Source: Cytobacillus pseudoceanisediminis
GTDB taxonomy: Bacteria > Bacillota > Bacilli > Bacillales > Cytobacillaceae
Assembly: GCF_023516215.1 (NCBI RefSeq)
Contig: NZ_CP097349.1
Location: forward strand, 310,001 to 374,000
Direction: 5' to 3'
Length of the DNA stretch: 64,000 bases
Shown here: positions 18,758-27,884 of the stretch, piece by piece
Numbering within the stretch: position 1 is the stretch's first letter
Layout: each line of letters opens with the position of its first letter
Position numbers and translations under genes: made by a program
Notes under the pieces: model-generated
Database searches by the model: none
What the model was told of the DNA's origin: nothing
What the model saw: the letters and a program-made list of their open reading frames with translations, nothing else

Positions 18758-19897
18758 ATGTCTAAATACGATTTAATCGCCACTACGGCCATGGGGCTTG
18801 AGGCACTCGCTGCCAAAGAAGTGCGCGATCTCGGATATGAATGTGAAGTTGAAAACGGCAGAATAACATATAAAGGCGATGAAGCTGCAATTGTCCGGTC
18901 GAATTTATGGCTGAGAACAGCAGACAGAATACGCATAAAAGTGGGAGAATTTAAAGCAACAAGTTTTGATGAGCTTTTTGAGAAAACAAAATCGCTGCCC
19001 TGGGAAAATTATATGCCTGAAAATGCCGAATTTCCTGTTTCAGGAAAGTCTGTGAAGTCCAAGCTTTTTTCAGTTTCCGATTGTCAGGCTATTGTCAAGA
19101 AAGCAATAGTGGAACGCATGAGAACAAAGTATAATAAGACAGGCTGGCTCGAAGAAAATGGGCCGTTATTTAAAATAGAAGTTGCTCTTCATAAAGATGT
19201 AGCGCTTTTGACCATCGATGCCAGCGGAAGTGGACTCCATAAACGGGGATATCGTACGGGGCAGGGGGAAGCACCCCTAAAGGAAACACTTGCAGCTGCA
19301 CTGGTTATGCTGACTAATTGGAACCCGGATAAGCCATTTGCAGATCCCTTCTGCGGATCTGGCACTATTCCGATAGAAGCAGCGTTAATCGGCCAGAATA
19401 TTGCACCAGGTTTTAATCGTGAATTCATTTCGGAAGGATGGTCATGGATTCCTGAAAAAGTCTGGGAGGATGGAAGAAACGAAGCTGAAGACCTGGCGAA
19501 CTATGATCAGCCTCTCGATATTACAGGTGCTGACATTGATCACAGGATGGTGAAAATAGCAGAAGAAAATGCTTTTGAAGCCGGATTGGGAGATTTAATA
19601 AACTTCAAACAAATGCAAGTGCGCGATTTTACGACTGCTAAGGAATATGGTGTCATTGTCGGAAATCCTCCGTATGGGGAGAGACTTGGTGAGAAGGCAG
19701 CGGTACAGCGAATGTACGCTGAAATGGGGAGGGCCTTGGCCCCTCTTGATACGTGGTCGATTTATATGCTGACTTCAGACGAGGAATTTGAAAATCACTT
19801 TGGAAAAAAAGCGACTAAGAAACGCAAGCTCTTCAATGGTTTTATTCGCACAGACTATTATCAGTACTGGGGCAAAAGACCGCCAAGAAATAATTAG
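18758..19897 (+). CDS. ypsC: THUMP-domain 23S rRNA guanine-N2 methyltransferase (YpsC/RlmL-like)
   Basis: A 379-residue, SAM-dependent rRNA methylase. An N-terminal ferredoxin-like plus THUMP RNA-binding domain occupies about residues 1-160. The Rossmann methyltransferase follows, with ADPFCGSGTIPIEAA (SAM site, about residue 195) and the catalytic NPPYGERLG (about residue 305), typical of base N-methylation. Start ATG 18758 follows TAGGGTGA. It sits immediately downstream of rnpB as in B. subtilis. The frame is intact. Confidence 0.92.
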   Translation: MSKYDLIATTAMGLEALAAKEVRDLGYECEVENGRITYKGDEAAIVRSNLWLRTADRIRIKVGEFKATSFDELFEKTKSLPWENYMPENAEFPVSGKSVKSKLFSVSDCQAIVKKAIVERMRTKYNKTGWLEENGPLFKIEVALHKDVALLTIDASGSGLHKRGYRTGQGEAPLKETLAAALVMLTNWNPDKPFADPFCGSGTIPIEAALIGQNIAPGFNREFISEGWSWIPEKVWEDGRNEAEDLANYDQPLDITGADIDHRMVKIAEENAFEAGLGDLINFKQMQVRDFTTAKEYGVIVGNPPYGERLGEKAAVQRMYAEMGRALAPLDTWSIYMLTSDEEFENHFGKKATKKRKLFNGFIRTDYYQYWGKRPPRNN

Positions 19898-19995
19898 ATG
19901 TAAAAACAAAAGCATAATTCCTCCTGAGGCTGTATAGAATATATCTATCTGATTCTTTTTTCAACATCAGAATCTATATTCTTTTTCGAGAGCTG

Positions 19996-20118
19996 TCTAG
20001 CTCCAGCGCCTACCCCCTCGAGTTCACAAGCCATTCCTCCCAAAAAGGCACAAAACGCCTTTCCGTGAGGCTCGTCTTGTGCATGTCGGGGGTGGGCAAG
20101 GCGCTTGCGCTTTTCTAA
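19996..20118 (+). repeat. Interspersed palindromic repeat, family 1, copy D
   Basis: Best-preserved copy. Arms AGCGCCTACCCCC / GGGGGTGGGCAAGGCGCT, inner arms TCACAAG / CTTGTG, and a central AAAGGC...GCCTTT hairpin. Ends with GCGCTTGCGCTTTTCTAA 12 nt before the start of the next small gene. Confidence 0.85.
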
Positions 20119-20130
20119 GGAGGGGTGGCA

Positions 20131-20298
20131 ATGAAACATTCAAGCATTGATTTTAATAAAATTTCCCAGGCGCTTAATGGAACACTTGAAGCAATACAGG
20201 GAGACGGTGATCCATCAGCAGAAGCACTGGAGAGTCTAAAAAATGCACAGGACGAATTGCAGCAGGCATTGTCATTTTCTATGTCACGTGTTAACTAA
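20131..20298 (+). CDS. Uncharacterised 55-residue protein
   Basis: Sequence begins MKHSSIDFNKISQALNGTLE and is acidic, helical and Gln/Ala-rich (NAQDELQQALSFS), with no cysteines or membrane segment. A strong ribosome site (AAGGAGGGG) precedes ATG 20131 and a terminator follows, so I am fairly confident it is translated. Function unknown. It starts 12 nt after the end of repeat copy D, so its promoter must lie in or upstream of the repeat. Confidence 0.7.
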   Translation: MKHSSIDFNKISQALNGTLEAIQGDGDPSAEALESLKNAQDELQQALSFSMSRVN

Positions 20299-20310
20299 TC
20301 GTCAATACCT

Positions 20311-20346
20311 GAGCAGGGGCTGCCTAATAGCACCCCTGTTTTTTTA
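20311..20346 (+). terminator. Terminator after the 55-residue protein
   Basis: CAGGGG-C-TGC ... GCA-CCCCTG with a T7 tail. Confidence 0.8.
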
Positions 20347-20379
20347 TGTAAAAGATCAATATTCGTTTTTTTATAAATC

Positions 20380-20407
20380 TTGACAGTTGCAGTATTTGAG
20401 ATAAAAT
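20380..20407 (+). promoter_or_regulatory. Candidate sigma-A promoter for ypvA
   Basis: TTGACA, 16 bases, TAAAAT, about 110 nt upstream of the helicase start. Confidence 0.5.
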
Positions 20408-20518
20408 TATATGATGTTCATTTGATTATTAACAATCTAAATATGAAATACTGATAGAACTGAAATCAAAGCGTCTGGATAAAAAGGCGCTTTAACTTTT
20501 TAATTACGGAGGGGTAGC

Positions 20519-22447
20519 ATGTCTAACCGAATGCCTTTTGCCGTATCCAAAAGCGAATCTTTTTACGAAAAGCTAAGCGAGTGGATCGGAGATGTTTTTT
20601 ACGATATATTGCCTGAAGCAGGATTTGAAATTCGGGATGAACAAATATTTATGGCCTTTCAGCTTGAGAAGGCATTTAAAGACAAAAGTGTTATTTTTGC
20701 TGAGGCTGGTGTAGGGACTGGGAAAACGATTGTTTATCTTTTATATGCAATCAGCTATGCAAGGTACATAAACAAACCTGCTATTATCGCATGTGCGGAT
20801 GAGACTTTAATTGAGCAGCTTGTGAAAAAGGAAGGAGATATTGCCAAGCTGGAGAAAGCATTAGGATTGAATATTGATGTCAGGCTGGCAAAATCACGTG
20901 ATCAGTACCTATGCTTAAATAAGCTGGATAAGCTCGTAGCGAATGATGTTCATGATCATTATAACCGCATTTTTGATGATCTCCCGGATTTTGTTCAAAC
21001 AGGATCTTCCATGCAAAAGTTTGAGAAATATGGTGACCGGAAAGATTATCCTGATTTGCCGGATGAGCATTGGAAGAATGTCTCGTGGGATTCAATCCAG
21101 GATTGTTTTACTTGTGAGAAGCGCCACCGCTGTGGTCAAACCCTCCATAGGGAATACTACCGGAGCGCAAAAGACTTGATTATTTGTTCGCATGATTTTT
21201 ATATGGAACATATCTGGACAAAGGAATCAAGAAAACGTGAAGGGCAGCTGCCTTTGCTTCCTGAGAGCTCCTGTGTGGTTTTTGATGAAGGCCATTTGTT
21301 GGAATATGCATCCCAAAAGGCTCTGACTTATCGTTTTACTGAGCAGATACTGGAATCCATTTTAACAAGACTCATGGCTAATGATGTACGTGAAAAAACG
21401 TTAAATATAATTGAGGATGCCATTTACCAGAATGAGCATTTCTTTTTAACACTTGCCATGTCCGCTTCTGGTGACGCAGGCTCTGACAAGAAAACGATTG
21501 AAAAAACTGCCGATGTAATGAGAGAAGGCCGTAAACTCCAGAACTTAATCAATACACTTGAGGAAGAATTGGTGTTTGAAAGCGAAATGTACGTTATTAA
21601 TGAATATGACTTAAAAATTGTCGAAGAATATCTTGAGCAAATCGCATACTCACTTTCACTGTTCCTAAAGGATTTAAAAGGAATTACCTGGTTTGAAGAA
21701 ACAAATGGTGAAAGAACCCTGGTCATCATGCCAAGAATGGTGGAAGATATTATGCGGGAAGAAGTATTTTCCCAGAAGAAGCCGTTTGTATTTTCTTCAG
21801 CAACATTATCAGAGAATAAATCCTTTGATTATATGGCAAAGAGCCTTGGGGTAGATGAGTATTTATCATTTACCGTAGATTCCCCATTTGACTATGAAGA
21901 GAATATGGTTATTCGCATGCCGGAATTTGCAGAGGAATCTGCCACAGCGAAGATGGATTATATTCTTGAACAAATTATGATGACAGAAGGCAGGGCTTTA
22001 GTTTTATTCAATAGCGCTTCTGAATTGGCAGAATTCAAAGCCTTTGCATCAGGAAAATTGAGTGTGCCAATCTTTTTTGAAGGAGATGCAGAAATAAGTA
22101 CCCTCGTGTCAAATTTCCAAAATGATGAGTATTCAGTACTCTGTTCTGTCCATTTATGGGAAGGTCTTGATATACCGGGAAGATCCCTGGAAAATGTGCT
22201 TATTTTTGGCTTGCCATTTCCTCCTCATGATCCGGTCTTTACAGCCAAAAGAGAAGGTTCATCTGATCCTTTCAGAGAGGTTGATCTGCCATATATGATT
22301 CTGAGGTTAAGGCAGGGTATTGGGAGATTAATTAGAACACATGAAGACAAGGGCACAGTTCACATTCTAATGAATGAAAATGAAAACGAAGAAGTGCGTG
22401 AAACGATAAAAAAGGTTCTGCCTGCAGAGCCATCCATAAAGAGTTGA
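20519..22447 (+). CDS. ypvA: DinG/XPD-like ATP-dependent DNA helicase YpvA
   Basis: A 642-residue superfamily 2 helicase. Walker A EAGVGTGKT lies near residue 63, DEAH-type box VVFDEGH near 255, and C-terminal motifs FSSATLSE and RLRQGIGRLIRT. Between motifs I and II are cysteines in QYLCLNKLDKL and CFTCEKRHRCGQT, the positions that bind a 4Fe-4S cluster in XPD/DinG, so an iron-sulfur helicase is likely. GGAGGGG precedes ATG 20519. The frame is intact. Location after ypsC agrees with B. subtilis ypvA. Confidence 0.9.
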   Translation: MSNRMPFAVSKSESFYEKLSEWIGDVFYDILPEAGFEIRDEQIFMAFQLEKAFKDKSVIFAEAGVGTGKTIVYLLYAISYARYINKPAIIACADETLIEQLVKKEGDIAKLEKALGLNIDVRLAKSRDQYLCLNKLDKLVANDVHDHYNRIFDDLPDFVQTGSSMQKFEKYGDRKDYPDLPDEHWKNVSWDSIQDCFTCEKRHRCGQTLHREYYRSAKDLIICSHDFYMEHIWTKESRKREGQLPLLPESSCVVFDEGHLLEYASQKALTYRFTEQILESILTRLMANDVREKTLNIIEDAIYQNEHFFLTLAMSASGDAGSDKKTIEKTADVMREGRKLQNLINTLEEELVFESEMYVINEYDLKIVEEYLEQIAYSLSLFLKDLKGITWFEETNGERTLVIMPRMVEDIMREEVFSQKKPFVFSSATLSENKSFDYMAKSLGVDEYLSFTVDSPFDYEENMVIRMPEFAEESATAKMDYILEQIMMTEGRALVLFNSASELAEFKAFASGKLSVPIFFEGDAEISTLVSNFQNDEYSVLCSVHLWEGLDIPGRSLENVLIFGLPFPPHDPVFTAKREGSSDPFREVDLPYMILRLRQGIGRLIRTHEDKGTVHILMNENENEEVRETIKKVLPAEPSIKS

Positions 22448-22450
22448 ACA

Positions 22451-22478
22451 AAGGCAGTGCCCCAAGCGGGCACTGCCT
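22451..22478. terminator. Bidirectional terminator between ypvA and the DUF59 gene
   Basis: AAGGCAGTGCCC-CAAG-CGGGCACTGCCTT, with A/T flanks, between convergent genes. Confidence 0.85.
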
Positions 22479-22483
22479 TATTG

Positions 22484-22783
22484 TTAACCTCTCAAAAGCT
22501 GATTTGCTTCAGGTGTCATACGGGCAGGGGTCCAGGCTGGTTCCCAGACAAGATTAACCTCAACAGCAGAAAATTGCTTCAGATCTTCAATGCAATATTT
22601 CACTCCGCTGACAATACTGTCATGAAGCGGGCATCCGGGTGTTGTCAGGGTCATGGTAATAACTGCCTTGCCATCATCGGGAAAATCAATATTATAAATA
22701 AGTCCCAAATCAACCACGTTTATATTTAACTCAGGATCCATAACTCTTTTTAGATTGCTGAGAACTAATTCTTCTGGATTCAT
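22484..22783 (-). CDS. MIP18/DUF59-family metal-sulfur cluster protein
   Basis: A 99-residue protein of the PaaD/SufT/MIP18 type, involved in iron-sulfur cluster assembly or maturation. The family core VMDPELNINVVDLGLIYNI and the TTPGCPLHDSI loop with the conserved Cys are present. Of two ATGs, 22783 has AGGAGG seven bases upstream; 22789 is too close. Last gene of a four-gene operon with an NnrS-like membrane protein and two DUF2249 proteins, so it may help mature a metal site there. Confidence 0.88.
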   Translation of the reverse strand: MNPEELVLSNLKRVMDPELNINVVDLGLIYNIDFPDDGKAVITMTLTTPGCPLHDSIVSGVKYCIEDLKQFSAVEVNLVWEPAWTPARMTPEANQLLRG

Positions 22784-22794
22784 GTTCATTCCTC

Positions 22795-24035
22795 CTATTT
22801 TTTAAAACAGAAATAATTAAATAACAGAAAACAATGGATGCTCCAAGAGTTAAAATCTGGCCGGAAAGGAACAGGGCAAGGTGTTCATATGCAATGGAAA
22901 CAGTCACACTGAGTATACCGAGAATAAGGGAGGAAAGAACCGGAATGGATGCCTTGTCATTCATCATATCCTTGAGCGAAGGCACACTGTGTTTGCCTAT
23001 CTCTTTGCTATATCTCCAAGTCCACCATAAGAATGGAACAATTTTAAATAAATAACCCATAATGCTCAATGCTACCCAAAGCTGGAGGTATGCAAATGCC
23101 AGATATCCAATGGCACTTTCGAAGCTCCCGGTAAGCGAGCATATGAAAGCTCCCAGGTGGATGGCCAGTCCTGCAGGTATAGCGAGCAGAGCAAAGCGGA
23201 ATGAATAATCAAGCTTTTTCTTTACTCTTCTCTGCAGGATTTGCAGCATGTGCCAGGTGAAGAATGCAAATCCGCCTGCCAGAATCATTAATGCAATGGT
23301 AAAAAGTGAGTTTTTCTCTGTGAAAAAAGACAGAACTGCCGCAGCCAGCCCTGATGCATAAACCGTAAAGACGTATTTGGCCGGCTTCATGCTGTAGCCA
23401 TGAGACAAGGAAAACATGGGAACCATTTTATAGGAAAATCCAAAAATCAAGAGGGTAAACCAGCCCGCTGTTCCGAACAGTATGTGGCTTTTAAAGACTG
23501 CTTGATAATAATCAGAAATAAATCCAGTTTTCATGCTGAAGACCATAAGGATTCCCAGTAGAATTGCAGTTAACAGGCTAATTAGTGCAGTTCCCACGAA
23601 AAGAGTCAATACATTGGGCTTCGCCTGCTGCCTTAAAGTCATGAACATTTGCAGCAGAAACATTAAGATCCCCGTTAAAGTAATAAGCCCAGGCAGCAGT
23701 GCACTCTCTGGATTATGAAATAAACTATGGGCAAAATATAATATTCCAAAGGCAGTAACCGTAAATTGGATAAAGCCAAACCTTTCATTCCAAATTGGTG
23801 TCAGAAAAACCACTGGAACGAGCTGATAAATGGCTCCCATTGCTGTCATCAGCGCCCATCCCAATATAAAAAGATGAGCGGCTGACCAAATTGCGGGTAC
23901 ACGAAATTGGCTGCTGATGATGGAATCCCCTTTAAAAAGAATAAGGGCCATAGCTCCTATTAAACAGAGCAGGCTGAAAAGTATAAATAAAAATGGAAGT
24001 TTGATATTGGTCTCATTTTTTGTTTTGGCGAACAT
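22795..24035 (-). CDS. NnrS/heme-copper-oxidase subunit I-like membrane protein
   Basis: About 413 residues with roughly 12 membrane segments. Helices contain histidines in an oxidase-like setting (SAAHLFILGWALMTAMGAIY, KSHILFGTAGWF), resembling NnrS and stand-alone cbb3-subunit-I-like proteins tied to nitric-oxide or nitrite metabolism. ATG 24035 follows AGGTGA. As written the frame runs 58 nt into the DUF59 gene; one more A in the A6 run (22798-22803) would place a stop at 22795, just before that gene's ribosome site, which I consider correct. Exact function uncertain. Confidence 0.75.
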
Positions 24036-24048
24036 TGGGATCACCTGC

Positions 24049-24255
24049 TTATTTCTTAATTTCTATTAAAAAGCTTCCATCTTCCTGTTCGGCAGTTACA
24101 TGGCTGCAGCCCATTTCGTCCAGCTGTTCATAAAGAAACATGGGCCGCCTGTCATTAATGATTAATAAGGTTTCTCCTTCTGGAAGGCTTTCAAGAGCTG
24201 CAAGTGTTCTCAGCATGGGCTGCGGCGGCTCCAGTCCCCGGTTATCCAGCTTCAT
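24049..24255 (-). CDS. DUF2249 protein, 68 residues
   Basis: A small TusA-like fold protein of the DUF2249 family: MKLDNRGLEPPQPMLRTLAA at the N-terminus, then ESLPEGETLLIINDRRPMFLY. It lacks the catalytic Cys of TusA sulfur carriers at the expected position (PPQPM rather than CPxP). The start overlaps the stop of the upstream DUF2249 gene (ATGA) and it is followed 13 nt later by the NnrS-like gene. Function unknown; DUF2249 proteins often accompany denitrification or hemerythrin genes. Confidence 0.85.
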   Translation of the reverse strand: MKLDNRGLEPPQPMLRTLAALESLPEGETLLIINDRRPMFLYEQLDEMGCSHVTAEQEDGSFLIEIKK

Positions 24256-24494
24256 TTTGACTCACCGCTCTTAGTAAAGATCACTTTCCAATGCTTCTTA
24301 TCAATTTCTTCAGTTTTATATTCAAACCCTTTTGCCTTTAATACTCCAAAAAGAGGGATGGGCTTAAATGGTGCATGCAGAATAAAAACATCTTCGGCAT
24401 CCAGTCCAGATACCGCGGACATGATTTTCTGAAATGGCTCCAATTTGTTTTTTATATCTTCTCTTACATCAAGTTCAACGACTTTGTTTTTCAT
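24252..24494 (-). CDS. DUF2249 protein, 80 residues
   Basis: Second DUF2249 member, with VVELDVREDIKNKLEPFQKI and FILHAPFKPIPLFGVLKAKG, the latter being the family's conserved strand-loop. Start ATG 24494 (MKNKVVELD) has GGAGAGG upstream; an in-frame ATG at 24653 would add a non-homologous, Cys-containing tail and has no ribosome site. First gene of the operon. A Crp/Fnr-like palindrome lies about 120 nt upstream. Confidence 0.82.
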   Translation of the reverse strand: MKNKVVELDVREDIKNKLEPFQKIMSAVSGLDAEDVFILHAPFKPIPLFGVLKAKGFEYKTEEIDKKHWKVIFTKSGESK

Positions 24495-24610
24495 TTTGAC
24501 CTCTCCTTTAATTGGCTGATAGTTTAAAATAGCTGCCAATAACAGTGAATCAACTGCAGTGAGAATAGTTATTAATTGCTTTAAGTTTAACAGCGGCAGC
24601 TTTTCAAATA

Positions 24611-24626
24611 AGTGACATATATCATA
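24611..24626. promoter_or_regulatory. Crp/Fnr-like palindrome upstream of the DUF2249 operon
   Basis: AGTGA-CATATA-TCATA, two mismatches from TGTGA-N6-TCACA. It suggests oxygen- or nitric-oxide-responsive control by a Crp/Fnr-family regulator, one of which is encoded at 9.7-10.4 kb. Prediction only. Confidence 0.4.
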
Positions 24627-24680
24627 TTTCGAAGAACATTTTTCAAAAGGCATTATAAAGTTATAAAAAAATCATTGGAA

Positions 24681-24712
24681 CAAAAAAACCCGCAGATGCT
24701 TACTCTGCGGAT
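24681..24712 (-). terminator. Terminator after the 46-residue zinc-ribbon gene
   Basis: On the minus strand CCGCAGA-GTAAGCA-TCTGCGG followed by GTTTTTTT, overlapping the stop codon at 24700. Confidence 0.85.
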
Positions 24713-24840
24713 TCTTCCTGTTCTTCAATACATTTAAAACAGATTGTTTCATTTTTTTCGTTATGAACTCCGTTGAAGAATCCATCAAGACAGAATAGGT
24801 CTTTGCCGCAAACAGAGCAGCTGCCAACTAATTCCTTCAT
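24700..24840 (-). CDS. 46-residue zinc-ribbon-like protein
   Basis: Two Cys pairs (CSVCGKDLFC and ICFKCIEE) spaced as in a small zinc ribbon. ATG 24840 has AGGAGTGA upstream, inside the 3' end of the MFS gene, so it is probably co-transcribed with that exporter. Function unknown. Confidence 0.7.
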   Translation of the reverse strand: MKELVGSCSVCGKDLFCLDGFFNGVHNEKNETICFKCIEEQEESAE

Positions 24841-24846
24841 TTTCGG

Positions 24847-26003
24847 TCACTCCTGGCTCTCTAATATTTGGGAACTTTGCTTTTTAAAGTATATGAACAT
24901 CCCGCATACCGTTAACAGTAAAAGCGCTGCGGCGATCAAGAAACCTATATTGAAAGTTACTCCCATTAAACCTAATACGGTGGAGCCGGCTACAACGCCC
25001 AAAGAAAAAAGGCATAGAAGAGGCCAAATGCCTTTCCTCTTGTTTTTTCAGTTGTATGGCTGGCTATAAGGGCATTAATGGAAGGGAATAAAAGAGCAAA
25101 CCCGGTGCCGTAAAGGACCATGCATAAAAACATGAATGCAAGAGAATAAGCTGAACTTAGCAGAATGAGTGCAATTCCAATGATCAGCATCCCTGAAAGC
25201 ATGCTATTGTGATGCTTAAATGTATCAAAAATTTTATTAATAGGCAGCAGAAAAATAAGAATTGCGGTTATTCCGAAAGTGCTTAATAAGATTCCGCTGT
25301 ACATTGAATCAAATTGCAGAGCTTCTACCTGAAGGGGAGAAGGTAAGCAAGTGCCCCTTGAGCAAACATGAGTGAAAAAGCTCCTAAATAGCTTGCTGCG
25401 AGCATAGGATTCTTTAATAATGAAAGCATTTTCTCAGAATGAGAGCTTTCTTCTTTAACCTTTTTCAGATTCCCTGATGGCAAAAACACAAAGGCCAGGA
25501 CTGCACTGCTGATCATCGTTGCTGCTATAATTAAAAAGACCCAGTTTATGCTGTAATTGGAAGCAACCACAGCGCCAAAAGCAGGCCCGATAATGGCAGA
25601 ACAGCCAACAGCAGCACCTGATACAGCCATTTTTTTCCTTGTTTGTCTGATTTTCCGCGGTCTGCGATGACTGTAAAAGCTGCAGGTACCAGAAACCCGC
25701 CAAATAACCCATGAAAAAACCTTACTGTAATTAAATGCAAAGGTGTCTCAGCAAATGCATACAGGACTAAAATGGTGCCAGTTAAGGAAAGGCCAGGGAC
25801 CAAAACTTTTTTGCTCCGTTTTTATCAATCCAATAGCCTGCTAATATATTGCCTATCATATTCGAGAAGGAATACATCCCAACAATTAATCCCACAAAGG
25901 CTGGTGAGGAGTCAAAGGTTTTGGCAAAAGGGCTCATAATAGGGAGCTGGGAAAAGGTATCAATAAATGCTGCGATAATGATAAAGTAAATCAAATATTT
26001 CAT
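24847..26003 (-). CDS. MFS drug/sugar exporter (four frameshifts)
   Basis: About 386 residues after correction, 12 membrane segments, DHA1-type. The first cytoplasmic loop GYWIDKNGAKK is the MFS motif A region; RFFHGLFGGFLVPAAF and AAVGCSAIIGPAFGAVVA are helices 4-5. Four single-base losses break it: the T6 run 25807-25812, T7 25630-25636, G4 25334-25337 and A6 25005-25010. Each repair by one base restores MFS sequence, ending in YFKKQSSQILESQE. Substrate unknown. An element of repeat family 2 lies just upstream. If the breaks were real this would be a pseudogene; the pattern argues for read errors. Confidence 0.75.
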
Positions 26004-26010
26004 GCTATCT

Positions 26011-26164
26011 CACTTTCTCGCGTCCAACGGGCAGTAAGACCTTCACTTTAGGGCTAAAGAGGAATCAAAAGAGGATAAGTGGGGGTCAAACTGCCCATAA
26101 GGGCACGATAAGTTCAACTAACAATCAGCGGGGAAAAGCGCCCCGCTAATTGAAGTTTCACTTT
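26011..26164 (-). repeat. Structured repeat family 2, copy 1
   Basis: Occupies most of the 306-nt gap between the divergent MFS and ypwA genes. Minus-strand reading aligns end to end with plus-strand 46353-46507. Hairpin AGCGGGG-CGCTTTT-CCCCGCT here corresponds to AGTGGG...CCCACT there (paired changes), and GCCC-TTAT-GGGC forms a second hairpin. Conserved linker GATTGTTAGTTGAAC separates them. Confidence 0.75.
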
Positions 26165-26243
26165 ATGGTTAGTTCACTTTCCACCATTATAACTCTTTGG
26201 CCGGCAGGTTAAAAAGAAAAACAGCAATGGGAAAGAGATTATG

Positions 26244-26272
26244 TTGACTGCCTTTTCAGAAAAATGTGATAA
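26244..26272 (+). promoter_or_regulatory. Candidate promoter of ypwA
   Basis: TTGACT, 17 bases, TGATAA; about 38 nt before the start codon. Confidence 0.45.
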
Positions 26273-26309
26273 AATGATAATGTAATAGATATATATAGGG
26301 GGTAAAATT

Positions 26310-27821
26310 ATGGCAGAATCATTAAAACAGACAGAACAGCAATTCCTTGATTATGTCAAAAAAATGACGGCATATAATGAAGCCATCGGGCTGATGTATT
26401 GGGATATGCGGACAGGGGCACCCAAGCAGGGTCTGGAACAGCGTTCCGAAGTGATTGGAATGATCTCTTCAGAAGTATTCAAAATGTCAACATCTGAGGA
26501 AATGGCTGCATACATAGCAAAACTTTCAGGTCAGGAAAATCTTACTGAAGTGACATTGAAAACTCTTGAAGAATGCAAAAAGGATTATGATCGGAATAAA
26601 AAAATTCCTGCGGAGGAATATACGGAGTATGTCATCCTGCAATCCAAAGCTGAAAGCATTTGGGAAGATGCAAAAGCAAGCTCAGATTTCGAGATGTTCC
26701 AGCCATATTTGGAAAAGCTTGTTGAAATGAATAAACGATTCATTTCTTATTGGGGATATGAAGGTAACAAATATAATACTCTGCTGGATATGTATGAACC
26801 TGGTGTTACCGTTGAAACACTTGATCAGGTTTTTGGGCAGCTTAGGGAGAAAATTGTCCCTCTGGTTCACCAAATTTCCGAATCACAGAATAAACCGGAC
26901 ACCAGCTTTTTATTTGAACACTTTGCCAAGGACAAACAGCGGGATTTCAGCCTTAAAGTTCTTGAACAAATGGGTTATAACTTTAAAGCAGGACGACTGG
27001 ATGAGACTGTTCATCCTTTTGCGACCGGTTTAAACCCTGGTGATGTCCGGGTGACAACCAAATATGATGAAACAGATTTCCGAACTGCCGTATTTGGCAC
27101 GATTCATGAAGGCGGGCATGCTCTGTATGAACAAAATATTTCTTCTGATCTTGTGGGCACCCCGCTATGCTCTGGAACATCCATGGGAATTCATGAATCA
27201 CAGTCATTATTTTATGAAAACTTTGTTGGAAGACATTTTTCTTTCTGGAAAAGGAATTATGACCTTCTTAAAGAATATGCCAGCGGTCAATTTGATGATG
27301 TGCCAATAGATGCTTTTTATCGTGCCATTAATGAATCAAAGCCTTCTTTAATCCGTATTGAAGCAGACGAATTAACATATCCTCTTCATATCATCATCCG
27401 ATATGAAATTGAAAAGGGCTTGTTCAATGATGAAATCGAAGTTAAAGACCTTCCTGCAATCTGGAATGAAAAATATGAACAATACTTGGGAGTAAAGCCT
27501 GAAAATGACGGAGCAGGCATTCTGCAGGATGTTCATTGGGCTGGAGGAAGCTTCGGTTATTTCCCTTCATACGCTTTAGGATATATGTACGCAGCACAGC
27601 TTAAAAACAGCATGTTAAAGGATTTGCCAAACTATGATGAATTACTTGAAGAGGGCAATTTGCTGCCAATCAAAGAGTGGTTTACCCAAAATGTGCACCA
27701 GTTCGGCAAAATGAAAAAACCGCTTGAAATCTTAAATGACGTAACTGGAGAAGGACTGAATGCCCAGCATTTAATTGATTATCTATATGATAAGTACGGT
27801 AAGGTCTATCAGTTGAAATAG
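26310..27821 (+). CDS. ypwA: M32-family metallocarboxypeptidase YpwA
   Basis: A 503-residue cytoplasmic zinc carboxypeptidase (thermostable carboxypeptidase 1 type) that removes C-terminal residues from peptides. Active-site HEGGH occurs near residue 266 (GTIHEGGHALYEQ), with the M32 signatures HPFATGLNPGDVRVTTKY before it and GIHESQSLFYENFVGR after it. GGGGG precedes ATG 26310. Length and intact frame match B. subtilis YpwA, and the location between ypvA and xpt is syntenic. Confidence 0.93.
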   Translation: MAESLKQTEQQFLDYVKKMTAYNEAIGLMYWDMRTGAPKQGLEQRSEVIGMISSEVFKMSTSEEMAAYIAKLSGQENLTEVTLKTLEECKKDYDRNKKIPAEEYTEYVILQSKAESIWEDAKASSDFEMFQPYLEKLVEMNKRFISYWGYEGNKYNTLLDMYEPGVTVETLDQVFGQLREKIVPLVHQISESQNKPDTSFLFEHFAKDKQRDFSLKVLEQMGYNFKAGRLDETVHPFATGLNPGDVRVTTKYDETDFRTAVFGTIHEGGHALYEQNISSDLVGTPLCSGTSMGIHESQSLFYENFVGRHFSFWKRNYDLLKEYASGQFDDVPIDAFYRAINESKPSLIRIEADELTYPLHIIIRYEIEKGLFNDEIEVKDLPAIWNEKYEQYLGVKPENDGAGILQDVHWAGGSFGYFPSYALGYMYAAQLKNSMLKDLPNYDELLEEGNLLPIKEWFTQNVHQFGKMKKPLEILNDVTGEGLNAQHLIDYLYDKYGKVYQLK

Positions 27822-27884
27822 GTGTTTATTATAATTTGAGAAGAGGGTGGCCTCAGCCATCCTCTTACTTCATGGAGAGAAATA

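Noticed and set aside
24494..24653. N-terminal 53-residue extension of the first DUF2249 protein
   Set aside because: No ribosome site at ATG 24653, no resemblance to the family, and the GGAGAGG before ATG 24494 decides the start.
24847..26003. MFS gene as a genuine pseudogene
   Set aside because: Four breaks all lie at homopolymers or short runs and each is healed by one added base with full family agreement downstream, the same pattern as in essential genes elsewhere in the window.
27842..27866. Terminator after ypwA
   Set aside because: AAGAGG-GTGGC...GCCA-CCTCTT forms a stem, but no T tract follows, so termination is uncertain and it may simply be a leader hairpin of the EamA gene.
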